Position numbers and translations under genes: made by a program. The notes under the pieces were generated by a model. That model was not told the DNA's origin. It saw only the letters and a list, made by a program, of their open reading frames with translations, and made no database searches. Below, one piece after another: positions 1-11,737 of a stretch of DNA of 64,000 nt. Location of the stretch: the NCBI RefSeq assembly GCF_001540865.1, contig NC_033625.1, positions 10,622,463 to 10,686,462 on the forward strand, given 5' to 3'. Origin of the DNA: Ananas comosus (lineage: Eukaryota > Streptophyta > Magnoliopsida > Poales > Bromeliaceae). Within the stretch, counting starts at the first letter, position 1. The number at the start of each line of letters is the position of its first letter.

Positions 1-510
1 CCCCCTTCTTTTCTTTTGGGGCCTAGTGGAGCAATGAGCTGAGGTCAGTAATTGCCCACTGGGAACTATAAATTATAGTTCTCACGCCCTCTTTTTCTCG
101 ATGTTTTTCAGAGCCTTCCACGCAGGGTGAGGCCAGGGATCGCGGGAAGGGAGTTGCTTCGAGCTAGCTTCCTTCGAGGACGAGTTGCTAGGTGGTCTAC
201 CTCTCGATATTTACTTTTTTGGCGAGAGGTTGAGGGTTTTGCCAGTGTATAGAGACCACCATTTTTGTACTAGAGACAGATATTGTACTACTTATGGTTT
301 CTTTTATTGACTAGCTTTATTTCTTTACTTTGGTGTAGATGATAGAACTTTACTTGCTCTGATATCATTAGTTGCTAGTTATTTCACTTCTTTTATTTGT
401 TCTATCTCCTACTTTACTTCCGCTTTTATTGTAGACGCCTTATATGTGTAGATATATGGCGGGTCTGGGCACGCTACCGGGAGGGCCTTCGCCGGTCCCG
501 GGGTGTGACA
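1..510 (+). repeat. 3' part of a Ty3/gypsy family A LTR
   Basis: This is the right end of a long LTR, ending GGGGTGTGACA at 510. It matches the ends of the solo LTR at 30075-32917 and of the element Z LTR at 58477. It carries the family hairpin at 61-83 (GGGAACTA and TAGTTCTC arms), a pyrimidine tract with CAG ending at 111, and the U5 hairpin around 442-467. At 511 the sequence switches abruptly to CACTA transposase code, so the LTR lies inside the CACTA transposase gene. The left end, and hence the target duplication, is outside the window, so solo LTR and full element cannot be told apart. Confidence 0.88.
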
Positions 511-2695
511 GAATGTTTCCTACCACTTGCAATTAGAGGTTTGTTGGACAAAGATGTTTGTAACGCATTGATTGAGTTATGTTTTTTTTTTCAAGAATCT
601 TTGTTCTAAGAGGTTAAGATTGGATGATTTGGACCGATTAGAGCGCCAAATTGTCATCACGCTTTGCAAGCTTGAAATGATTTTTCTTCCGGCATTCTTT
701 GATATTATGGAGCATTAACCTATTCACTTGGCAAGTGAGGCCAAAATAGCTGGACCGGTACAATATAGGTGGATGTTCCAAATTGAAAGGTACTAGAATC
801 GTCCTTTATTTTATTTGTTATGCAAATTAATTTTCAATAATAGATGTAAGAACTTTATCTTATAGGTATATGAGAAGATTGAAAACTTACGTGCATAATA
901 TGACTTATCCTGAGGGCTCAATAGCAGAAGGATATTTAGCTGATGAGTGTCTCACATTTTGCTCAAGATACTTGCATAATATGGAAACAAGATTTAATCG
1001 NGAACTATGCTCATTTTTCAAGAATCTTTGTTCTAAGAGGTTAAGATTGGATGATTTGGACAGATTAGAGCGCCAAATTGTTATCACGCTTTGTAAGCTT
1101 GAAATGATTTTTCCTCCAGCATTCTTTGATATTATGGAGCATTTACCTATTCACTTGGCAAGTAAGGCCAAAATAGCTGGGCCAGTACAATATAGGTGGA
1201 TGTTCCAAATTGAAAGGTAATATAATCTTTCTTTATTTTTTTTGTTGTGCAAATTGATTTTTAATAATTGATGTAAGAACTTTATCTTATAGGTATATGA
1301 GAAGATTGAAAACTTACGTGCGTAATATGACTTATCCTGAGGGCTCAATAGCAGAAGGATATTTAGCTGATGAGTGTCTCACATTTTGCTCAAGATACTT
1401 GCATAATATGGAAACAAGATTTAATCGGTTACCAAGGAATTTTGAGGGAGTGGTTAATAATGATGATAGAGAATTAGCACTTTTTTCACAAACTGGAAGG
1501 CCACTAAATACGGGTAAAAGATTAAGGAAGCTTACATTGGAAGAGTGGAATCTCGCTCGTCTGTTTGTGTTAAGAAATTGTAATGAAGTTAATCCTTTTC
1601 TCAAGTAAGTTTTTTTTTGAAATAATCTTCATTATTCTTTTTAGTTCTATATTAAGATTTTAAAAAAGTTATTAATATAGGGAGTTTGAAGACGAGATTA
1701 TAAAGACTGGTGTCAAGAATGTAAAGGCAAAGCTTGATAAGGACTTTGCTGAATGGTTTGAAAATAGAGTATGTATTACTTATTATGTATCTAACTTTAA
1801 AAATTATTTATATTTTTAGTTTGTATAGTTGACATTATTTTACCATTGTTCTGTGAAAATAGATTGGAGAGATGCACAGAAGAGGAATTGGACAAGTTGG
1901 CAATCAACTTCTATCATTAGCACATGGTCCAATGCAAGAAGTAAAATGCTATGCAGGATATATCGTGAATGGTTTTCGATTTCAAACAAAAGAACATGAA
2001 TTGCAAAAAAAATCACAAAATAGCGGAGTTGTGGTAAAGGGGGAGAGTGCTCATGGAGCTTGTGACTTTTATGGCATTTTAACTGATATTGTGGAATTGC
2101 GTTACATGGGGGATCATCAAGTTGTACTCTTTAAGTGTGATTGGTGGGATGTTGATACTCCAAATAGAGGAATTAAAACTGATGAATATGGTTTTATAAT
2201 GTTGAACTTTAGTCGAACTCTAAAATATGGAAAGAGTGATCCTTTTGTGCTTGCGTGTCATTCGGAGCAAGTATATTATGTTCGGGATATTAGAAGGTCT
2301 AATTGGCATACAGTTATAAGAGCCGAACCTCGAGACTTCTATAACATGCCAAGGGAGGAAATGAATGATAAAGAAATGAAGAAGATCTTGTTTTTGCCAA
2401 CGAACCATTCCAACAAATACAATCTTCTAGCTATTATGACAATAGCAACACAATCCATGAGGCAATTGATGAAATGAATGATATGATGTGGAAAAGAAAT
2501 GACCTCCAAGGCTTGACTATTGATTTAAATGAGTATTTGAAGTACAAGAGAGTGGATAAATTTTATGCAAGTAATTCTAATTTTGAAAGGGATGAAGATG
2601 ATCAATTCAATTGTGACGACGACGACGACGACGACGATGTCGGTGGCAGTGATGATGATGACGGCAACGATATGTCTATTGAACTAGAGGATTGA
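511..2695 (+). pseudogene. CACTA (En/Spm) TNP2-like transposase, 3' part with DUF4218 and DUF4216
   Basis: This is the C-terminal part of the large CACTA transposase. The N-terminal tnp2 (Transposase_21) domain would lie left of the inserted LTR. Exons read from the sequence are 511-about 791, 867-1000 (then the N), 1002-1218, 1291-1605, 1681-1770 and 1862-2695, with GT/AG borders such as CTTATAG before 1291 and GTAAGT after 1605. The first exons encode DUF4218 (LERQIV, FFDIMEHLPIHL, YPEGSIAEGYLADE). The last exon encodes DUF4216 (VKCYAGYIVNGFRF, WWDVDTPNRGI). The product ends in an Asp-rich tail (two runs of Asp) with stop TGA at 2693. The first DUF4218 copy has an in-frame TAA near 718, and the block 577-1000 is repeated at 1002-1428. 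The gene is broken by the LTR, the stop and the join, but the DUF4216 exon is fully open. Confidence 0.85.
577..1428 (+). repeat. 427-bp tandem duplication centred on an N at 1001
   Basis: Bases 577-1000 and 1002-1428 are two copies of the same intron-exon block, offset by 427 bases and a few percent different. For example, the first copy has ATTAACC where the second has ATTTACC, and GTGCATAAT against GTGCGTAAT. The single N falls exactly at the junction. This looks like two alleles or paralogous reads joined at a closed gap rather than a biological duplication. Confidence 0.8.
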
Positions 2696-2990
2696 ATCGT
2701 GCTATTTTACTTCCAACTGTACTTTTCTTAAGTTGTTAATATGTTCTTTTTCTTATTTTATTATTTGATAGTGTCCAAAAGAATCAAGAAATTAACGTGT
2801 TTTTTTTTTATTTTGTTGTTGATTGCTTGTAAATGACCTGTTAATATGACTTTTCTCTTTTTTTTATTGTTAGGTTAATGGCATTTATACTCTCTAATCA
2901 TTATAGTTTACATGATATTCTACTATTTTACTTGTTTCTTTGTCCACAACTTACTAAAGATTCATTGTATTGTGCAGTGTATCAAATATC

Positions 2991-5542
2991 ATGACTAGTA
3001 GAACCAAAGGAGTGCGTAAGAATAAAGGTACAAGTTTGCAAGCTAATCTAGAGCCAAAGCAAACCCCTGGTGAAGGAAGTCGAGATGCAAAGTAAGATGA
3101 AAAATAAATATTATAATTTAACTGTAAACTATTAATATTTGTCATTTTTAGTATAAATTAATGTAATAAACTATTCTTTACATAGAATAAATCTTGATCC
3201 GAAACTTAATAATTCAAACTTGAACTAAGTTTTTTTGGTGTTTTCATTCTAGTTGGTAATTATAGATTCATTTAATGCTTTTAAGTTTTATTATTGTTAT
3301 TTTTACTTTAAATTTATCTATACAAGAATGGTGTACCTATTTATTATTATTGATGATCAAGCTAGTTTTATATGCAGCATGCAGTCTACTATGACTAGTA
3401 GGATTAAAGAAAGGCGTAAGACTATTGTTAATGCTCCTGTACAGACACAACACATTGTGAACGACTCACATATTAATATGGAACCTATCCAAATACAAAG
3501 TGATACTAATCATCCACCGGAGTTCTCCACTACACAAGATACGGGGCAAAGTAGCGCTAGTAAGATTCAAGTTTCTTATATAGTGTTTTTTTTTTTTTTC
3601 TAAATTGCTTTTTTCTACTTTTGATTTCTTATCTAGCTTTTGTTAACAAACAGTTTAATTACATTTGATTAGGTTCATGCACTAATAGAAAGAAGGCACG
3701 TGGAGAGTCTCGTAACCTAAAACTATTAATTGATTTTCCCAAAGGCGGAGTGCAAGTTGAATTCAAGAATGGCAAACCTATAGGTGATTCCGCGCAATAT
3801 TTGATCACTGAGATGGGTGTAGTCTTGAAAAATCCATACAATGCTCCTCTCAATGTTAAGTGTTGGAATGATATTGACAACAAAAAAAAAGACAAGATCT
3901 GGATGATATTGAAGGTATAAAAGGATAAACTTTCTTCCTTGCTTGACTCTATGCCTTACTTTCGCATGCCCACAGGAATTAGAATTACTATATATGATTA
4001 TTATCTATCTTCCATTCATTCTGTAATTGCACACTATATATGGTTATTATCTATCTTCCATTCATCACATTAATGTTCCCTTTACTGCTCAACTCCTTTC
4101 CATATATCATAACCTGATACCTATGTGTGCTTTTCTCTAGGATTTTCTTGGTATTTTTCAAATGTGTTTTGTTTTTTATCTGTTTTCTTTACTAAGTTAC
4201 CATTGTTCTATGGAGTTGTCCTTGTTTTTCTCTTTTCCCTTATCATATGTTCCATTGGCACCGAATGCACCTCTAGGTTCTTGCATGTCTCAAGAAGACT
4301 CAATCGACCATCTTTGTTGTTACCATGGTGGTAAAAAGCACGCAGTGGGCATATTGTGATAGTGGGTTTTCATAGCATATAGTAGATAAAATTAATTTTT
4401 TCTCAACTATCTTTCATTACTTTTGTAGGAGAAATTTATTTTGTTGGAGAGCAACAAAGAACACGTCATGGACATGCTACGTGATCGTTATAGACAAAGA
4501 AAGTACAAGATGAAGGCAAAATATTATAATCCAAAAGCAACTTATCAACAAAATATACGTAATAATCCTCCTTCAATCCCAGAAGATCAATGGAAGTGGT
4601 TGGTTGAATACTTTAGTTCTGAAAAGTTTCAGGTAAAAAAATTTGTGGGTTAAAAAGTTTAATTTCGTAATTGAATTAAAAAATTCATCATTAGTATGTG
4701 TAAAAGAAGGTAGTTTATTTGTTTGTATGGCTGATTTTTTATATAAATGATGTATGAACATATTTATATTATCTAAAACTAAGAATATAATTGATAGTGT
4801 AGAGATTTTTGTGTTATTTTCTCAATTTTAATAGTTATCTGAACTTATATAATGAAAATTGATTGTCTACTTATAGGAAATGAGTTCAAGAAATATGACA
4901 AATAGGTCCTTGCAAACAATGGCACATACAACCGGCTCAAAAAGTTATGAGCGACTGCGTGAAGATAAGGTATAGAATTTTAACATGTTTTGTTATATTT
5001 TGTTTTGATTAACAAGTATTTACATATTAAGTGAACTTTTGTAAAGGGCAAAGGGCTATCCGACAAAGACTTTTTTGAGCTAACTCATAGAAAGAAAAAT
5101 GGTGATTGGGTTGACACACCTTCAAGACAAATAATGGCATTAGTGATTTGCTTTTATTCTTAATCTATTTACTAATCTCTTAAAAATAAGATTTTTCTTA
5201 AGTTAGTTTGCTTGAATTATATAGGAACAATATGAAAAGGAGATCAATGATCGTCAAGCTGAGGATGCATCTACTGATATTGATGAAAATGAGATATTTA
5301 CTGAAATAGTTGGACAAAAGCGACGTGGACATATAAGAGGTAAATTACGTCGAGCACAAGAAATTCAAGCGATGCGAGCACAAATTGAAGCAGAGGTAGA
5401 GGCAAAATGGGAAGCAAAGATGAAAGAAATTACTGATAAACAACGAGATATGGAAATAATGATGACTAATATTTTGAAACATTTGGATCGTACTACATCT
5501 TCTCAACCGGTTGACAATGAAATGCAATCTAGCACAATATAG
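2991..5542 (+). CDS. CACTA TNP1-like / Transposase_24-type second gene
   Basis: This multi-exon gene lies about 300 bases downstream of the TNP2-like gene and fits the PF03004 (Transposase_24) group carried by plant En/Spm elements. These are thought to bind the element ends. Readable exons: 2991-3090 (MTSRTKGVRKNKG, GTAAG donor), a similar alternative start at 3391 (MTSRIKERRKT), 3672-3915 (LLIDFPKGGVQVEF, AQYLITEMGVVLKNPYNAPL), 4429-4632 (the key helical region, IPEDQWKWLVEYF), 4877-4967, 5047-5139 and 5225-5542. The last exon is rich in Glu, Lys, Arg and Ala, likely a coiled coil, and ends at TAG 5540. Every exon has plausible AG and GT borders and I see no stop inside them, so this copy may be intact. 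The exact 5' exon choice (2991 or 3391) is uncertain. The protein was not checked against a database. Confidence 0.7.
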
Positions 5543-8500
5543 TAAGTTTCCATCTCTCTTTCTTATTTAAGATTAAATTATTTGTATATTCTTTTTCAAA
5601 TTTGTTATCTATTTTCATGTTATTCTAGTCATTCAACGTGAAAACTGGCCAAGAAGCAATTACATCCTTGTCATCTCATGATGTGATTCTTCAGGTATCA
5701 ATCTCTTCTTAGCTTCGATCCTTCGTTTATGATCTACTACAAAGAAAATATATCCGTTTGATCCTATTCGCTTGCATTATTTCCTTTTATTCTTTTCCTT
5801 TTTTTGTGTTGATTTTGATGTTTACTTGGTATTCTATCTTTGTTAATTGAGGGCTTTTATTGTTGAGAGGCAACCCAAAGTATTTTTCCTATCATGCTGA
5901 TTGCTTTGAAATCAAGTTGGGAAAATATGTATACACAAATTTCCTATCATACTGATTGCTTTGAAGCAACACTAACTACTTTCTTGTTGAGACTCTCATT
6001 TCTTGTTAAAACGCTTCAATGTCTATTTTTTTGCTTTTGAGGCTTGTAAGCATTGTTTTCTAGATCAGTGTTGGTTGGCACAGTGTGAGGTCTAAATTTT
6101 GCCTCTGCTTTTATCTACAAGAATCTCTACTAGACATCTAAGGTTACTTCTACTTTAAATATCTGATACATAAAATTCAATATGAGCCAACAAAACTCAA
6201 TACAAACTATTCATATGTGATGCTAAACTTTCGATCGAAGAGGTAGGTATTTTTTTTCTATTGAAAGGGGATGGGGTCGTGATGTGATTGATATGATGGG
6301 TCTTGCTTTGTGGAGTGTTGAGGTGAGGTGAGGTGAGACGAGTTGTTTTCCTTTTGAAGAGCCTATGTAGGGTCAGAGGAGATCAATAAAAGAGATCTTG
6401 AGAACTAGAGCCCGCAGTATATGGAGGGATGATTTTAAATTGAAAAACATACTTCTAACACACTCTATTATCTCATATGTAAAAATTAATGTTTAAACAT
6501 AACTAAGTAATTCATAATTTTTTTATAAAAATATATATGTAAGATTTATATCTATATATTATAAATGTACAGATAAGGCCGCTCTTTTAAATTTCCGAGG
6601 CTAAAGGATATATGTACATAGTAGTTTGTTTAGTGGTCTTTGTGATACTCTTTTGCTTTTATTGTTCATTTGGTTTCCCATTTTAGAGCTTGTTTGCTTG
6701 CTTATCTTGGCAAATCATTCCCATATCCACACACCCGAAAACCCATAATTACATAATTTTGCTTAATTCGACTACTAAATATGCAGTTCAATATTGCTAG
6801 TAAGCTAATTATATTCTGTGATAGTAAAATCAAAAAAATTTGAAAAACTAAGTGGTATTATAAAATACTACTCTTGGAACGTAAAAAAGATATTTTTAAT
6901 ATTAGCCTTTTAAGAGGAGTAAATCAGAAAATTAAAAACTTTTCAGGAGTGCAGCAATTGCCCCCGATAGTTATTACCAATCCATTGGTAGTCTAGTCTC
7001 TAGTGTTAAGGTACCTGAGTGCGGAATTTGAGGTCAAGGGTTTAAGTCCCTGTCTCTGTTGCTTAAATTTGGGGCTTCGGGTTTAATATAAAAAATGGGT
7101 CTTTGGATTAGTTTTCTGTAAAAATTAATTCTAATTATTATTGTACCCTTTTATGTATTATCATTGATTTGGTTGTTATTTATCTGTGGTGAAAGTTTAT
7201 AGGGACTCCTCAATACGAAATAGGCCTCTTAAACTTTCCTTTTTACCTGCATCTTTTTTGTTGCTTTCATTTGAGCTATGAAATTTTATGGCTTTAGAGA
7301 TCTTCAAAATAGATGATGTTTGCGTATGGCGTCTAACTTTACGTACTCTAAACTCATAATCATATGAAATAATCAATGTTTCGGTAATTAATTAATACAC
7401 TAGATTTATGAAATGAACACTCAATTATGTGGTTGATCCGGTTTCCTGCAAAAATACAGATTCAATTTCGTATGTTTGTGCCGCAATGCTAAGTTCTCAT
7501 CATATTTCAAACTACCAACTAAATTTTCCTTTGTTGAACATGAAAAGACAATATGTTGGCGTCAGTTGGATGAACTTAGGTTTTCTTTCTTTGTTTTTAA
7601 ACTTGACTTCTATGCGACTAAATTTGCCTACTACTAGTTTTTGTATTCTTTGTTATTGTTGGTGTCTACTTTAAACATCTGATAATGTGCAATATTCTAA
7701 ATGTTCCTAGTAGTACAAAAAGGCATGCATGAGGTATCACTTTCATATGTGATGCTAAACTTTCGATCGAAGAGGTAGATAATAAGAGAACAAAAAATTT
7801 CACCTTTTCGTTCGAGAATTATGAATTTTTTTTCACCGATAATCGCGACGGATGTATAGAGCTAGATTACTATTTATTGATCACTACTATGTAAAAAAAG
7901 CTAAGTTTGAACCACAAATGTTAAGGTGAAAGTTCTCTGCATATTTGGATTTTACTTGTTATAATCTCTTAATATAAACATGGCTTGAGGTAGTTAATTA
8001 ACAGAGAGTTTTTAAAATTGTAAGCAGATTCAGATTCTTACTACATTTAAGCATGCAGTACTCAAGACTCATTCAATTTATTTTGATGTGATCTCTCCTA
8101 TATATCTGATTCTGTCTCTGTTTAGTCCAAATCCAATTGATTGATCATACATTAATTGGTTGTCTTTATTTTGATGAATAGAGAAAAATGGTTGATTTAT
8201 TTTCCAACTCTGCGTGCATGTCTAGAGACTAAAGTTATAAGGGGAGTGAGGCAGTAACATGTTCCAACACTATTTTCCGACGATTTTTATAGACGAATGC
8301 AAAACAATAGTATATTTAAATAGCTTAAATTGTTTTTGGTGGACAGGCCCTCTTAGTTTGCTAAAAAAAAAGGACCTCGTAATTCACTTGTGGACCGTGA
8401 CACATTTGCAATAAATCTTATTTTGCAAAAAGAGTTGATAAACTGACAACTTATGTGATAATATTGTTGTTGCTGAAGTTGATCTTTAGTTATTAATCTG

Positions 8501-9079
8501 ATTAATCTGCGTTATTGTTAAGTCTTATTTGTTGTTTTTCTAGTTTTCATTTGCCATTCTAGCACTCAGTTTTAGAGAGTTTATGAACACATTAGGCTAG
8601 TTATCGTTATTTTCAATTAGTTACTAGTTTTATTTTCATTAAATTTAAATTAGAAATCATTAGAAGGATGAGGAAAGTTATATACGTGAGAAAAAATGGG
8701 GCTCCCCTTGATCATACTTATCCTTAACATCAATTATATTTATTTTTATTTATCTTTCTTTGGATTCCAATGTTGTGTAATTATTTGTTTTTATTCATTG
8801 CAGGTAAGAGGATGAGTGGTCGATTTCTTCATTAGTAATTGTATCAACAATGCCTTTATTTGGACTGTGGATTATTTAATCAATGTACTTATTTTAGATT
8901 GAATTCATTAGTTTGAATTTCAAACTATTGTCTATGTACTTAAAAAATTGGAGATATTTGGGAATTTTAGTCTATGACGAATGGAGTAATATTAATGCCT
9001 TTTTCGTCTGTAGAATTTAAAATCTTGTTTATTTGCTTTTATTATAAATTTCAGTTGGTTGTTTGAAACTAGTTGGTTT
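5543..9079. other. CACTA 3' non-coding tail, AT-rich
   Basis: About 3.5 kb with no convincing coding region. It holds a direct repeat (about 6205-6246 and 7738-7779, sharing GTGATGCTAAACTTTCGATC), a fragment near 6830-6975 related to the MITE at 16583-17087, and a tRNA-like stretch near 6980-7085. The small ORF at 7429-7674 has no recognisable domain and is probably chance. The stretch lies between the TNP1-like gene and the subterminal repeats, so it belongs to the CACTA element or to insertions within it. Confidence 0.6.
6980..7085 (+). repeat. possible tRNA-derived SINE fragment
   Basis: The stretch has a box-A-like TGGTAGTCTAGTC and, about 50 bases later, a box-B-like GGTTTAAGTCC, the spacing of an internal Pol III promoter. 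No clear A tail or target duplication is seen, so this is only a suggestion. Confidence 0.3.
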
Positions 9080-9540
9080 TATGACCGATAATGTAGTGAC
9101 AAATAATGGTGACAAATATATCGGTGATGAATATTATCGTTATAAATATAATATTCTGTGACAAACTTTATTATCACTAAATAGTAGTGTGTAGTGAATA
9201 ATCATCGTCATAAATGCAATATTTAGTGACGGATAGTGATGTCACTCACTAACTATTAGTGACGACATATATTGTCACCTAGTATTAATATTTTTTATGT
9301 TCAACTATTTTATAAATATTATTGGTGACAAATAAGTAACATTCAGTGACAAAATTAACTTGTCATAAATATTGTCTTTAGTGACAATGTTTTTTTTTTT
9401 GTGGCAAAATCTATTTGCCACGGGATCTACCGTGACAACTTATAGTGACGGTATTTATCGTCACTAAAACTATTAGTGACAAATTTTTAATTTTTAGTGA
9501 CAATATTTTATTGTCACTTATAAATCATTTTCTTGTAGTA
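9080..9540 (+). repeat. CACTA 3' subterminal repeats and terminus
   Basis: A dense set of short direct and inverted copies of TAGTGACAA / TTGTCACTA fills this stretch, the usual binding array for the TNP1-type protein at CACTA ends. The last bases read TTTTCTTGTAGTA, one base off the canonical CTTGTAGTG terminus (final G to A). The next base, 9541, is copia coding sequence, which fixes the element border. Confidence 0.82.
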
Positions 9541-9543
9541 TAA

Positions 9544-9937
9544 GCTTCGACGATCCATTTATGGATTGAAGCAGTCCTCCAGACAGTGGTATATTCGATT
9601 TCATCGAGCCATCACTGAAGATGGGTTTACGATGATTGAAGAAGATCACTGTGTGTATGTTAAACGGTCCAAAGGATTTTTTCTTATCCTTTCTTTATAT
9701 GTGGATGACATCTTATTGGCCGGGAATAATAAGGAGATGATTGTCGCCACTCAGACGTGGCTGTCCTCTAATTTTGAAATGAAGGACATGGGTGAAGCGA
9801 ATTATGTGCTCGGAGTTAAGATCCTACGAGATCGTTCAAAGAAACTTTTAGGTCTGTCTCAGAACTTAACTAAAAAATTTAGAGACGATTGTCAAGATGC
9901 AAAAATGCAAACCCATCACACTTCTATGCTAAAGTAG
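9544..9937 (+). pseudogene. copia reverse transcriptase fragment (RVT_2)
   Basis: Reading from the CACTA border, the frame gives KLRRSIYGLKQSSRQW, then the catalytic YVDDILLAGN motif and an MKDMGEANYVLGVKI segment, all typical of the C-terminal half of Ty1/copia RT. The frame ends at 9937. Downstream, only a faint match to the usual SLMYA...RPDI region remains, with several stops. The N-terminal half was separated by the CACTA insertion. It cannot work as it stands. Confidence 0.85.
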
Positions 9938-11214
9938 AGTTTGAACCTTAAACAGTGCCCCAAACTCTAGATAAGACAAAGAATCGGATTCCAATTGCCA
10001 TCGTCCGGAGCTTGATTCTGCTAGATGTTCCAGATCTGATATATCACTAGGCGGGCTGGTTAGCCGTTTCAGTCCAATCTGGGATGGACCACTCGAAGCA
10101 GTGGCTGCCAGAAAGAAAATAATCCTAACACATAAACCATCCGGTGTAATCTCTAACTAACTGTGTTAAGAATTATTTGGCTCAGTATAAGCCTTGACTC
10201 CGAATTGATTGGTAACAAGTCGATTATTTTGTATTTCGTATTTATTACAAATATTTTTTTGGCAAAGATATGGAAAATACGACCTGCATTGTTATAGAAC
10301 GGATTGATAGTATCACATGGCTATGCCCTCTCACACGGGCATCATCTCTTCGAAACCGCTGTGAGAAGGAGCGAAATTGAGGCATTAAGAAAGCCGCCTT
10401 GGTGAGCACCAAGATATGGTCAATTATGAGACCAGCATAGAATAGTCCCACGATTCGTAGGCCATACATATTGAGAGCACGGAATGAACTCACCATTGAC
10501 GCATGAAATAGCGAAGCAAATGAGACACCAGCTAAGAACTGCTTGTCCGGGAGTGCCTGAACTATAGATCCCGTATGACATTGAAAAGACATACCTTATT
10601 GGATTATCTGTCATATGCGCAGTATTCATCCACATGTGGCTGGGCGACTAAATAAGAAGAGATAGAATGATCCCTGCTTCCTCATCGTGTGAGTTCTTAC
10701 GGACAATTTGAGACGATGTCCCATATAGTTCAATGCCTAGTACTTTGACTATGTCATAATAAAAAATGATTTGTACTTGCATGTTTCCTATGGCTATATG
10801 CATTATGCGGCTTTACGGGGTCATGGGGAAAGAGTCATCTCACTCGAGTGGCATGAGGGCGTAAAGAAACAGTAATTTACATTTAGAACCACTATTGACT
10901 CATTGTCGACAGTTGTAAGCGATTTCATAAGCAAAACAAAATGAGTATTGTGCATCATGCCAATCTGAGGTTACATGGTCTTTGAGTATTTAAAGATGCG
11001 AACCTGGTGTAATCAAAGGTCTAAGGCACAACAGTCTAATATTTTTTTTTTGAGGGTATCTCTATGCCGCCGAGCGTTTTAGTACTAGATCTCCGAAATC
11101 CAGGAGCCGCAGGCGGTCGCACTGTTCATTTTCCTGTATGAATAGAATTAATAGTGGTGTGATGTTGAGGAAGTGGTTACGATGGCATCGATCCCGTCAT
11201 ATGCGAGTGGGAGA

Positions 11215-11737
11215 TGTTGGCATTCGGTTAAATCGAATCGGGTACGCCCATAAGCGGGTTCGATCCGACGGATGTTATGTTATCTAATTGGATTAGAATT
11301 AATCTCGCTTTCAAATTGGAAAGTTAGTTAGAGATAAATCCTAGTCATATTAGGATAACAAATAATAACCGATTTGGCCTTATCTCTAACGCTATTAGGA
11401 TTTTGGAATTCCTTATAAATAGACGGGCGATCCCACATGCAACGATGTACATAAAAGAACGGAAAAAGAGAGAGAATAAGAAAATAATAGAGAGAAACCA
11501 CATCCTCTATTGACCTATTATTCTAGAGGAACTTGAACGGTGGATTTGCGATCGTGCTCGTTTGTAGTTCGATCCACCGCGAGTTCGGAGCGCAAGAAAA
11601 TTTTCAAGGACGATTCAAGGACACGTGAACCAACCTCTACGATCCGGGCTCATCGCGTTCTAGCGCGAATCACTTCCGCAAAAAAAAGGTATGAACGAAT
11701 ACTTCCGCTGCGTTCTACAGAAGCAAATATAATAACA
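11215..11737 (+). repeat. copia 3' LTR
   Basis: It begins TGTTGGCATTCGG and ends AATAACA (523 bp). A polypurine tract precedes it and a TATA box (TATAAATAG) lies at about 11413. No second copy is in the window, and the target duplication cannot be checked because the 5' LTR is absent. Confidence 0.72.

Larger units (their letters stand above)
9541..11737 (+). mobile_element. Ty1/copia retrotransposon, 3' remnant
   Basis: Beginning directly after the CACTA end is the 3' part of a copia element: a reverse transcriptase fragment, a decayed stretch, a polypurine tract (GTGGGAGATG, ending at 11214) and one LTR (11215-11737). The 5' part must lie beyond the CACTA element, left of the window. Hence the CACTA element jumped into copia pol. 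The spacer 9938-11214 holds RNase H-like traces full of stops and an unassigned stretch. Confidence 0.75.

Noticed and set aside
10245..10635. Minus-strand frames between the copia RT and its LTR
   Set aside because: No recognisable domain. They lie in the decayed spacer of the copia remnant.
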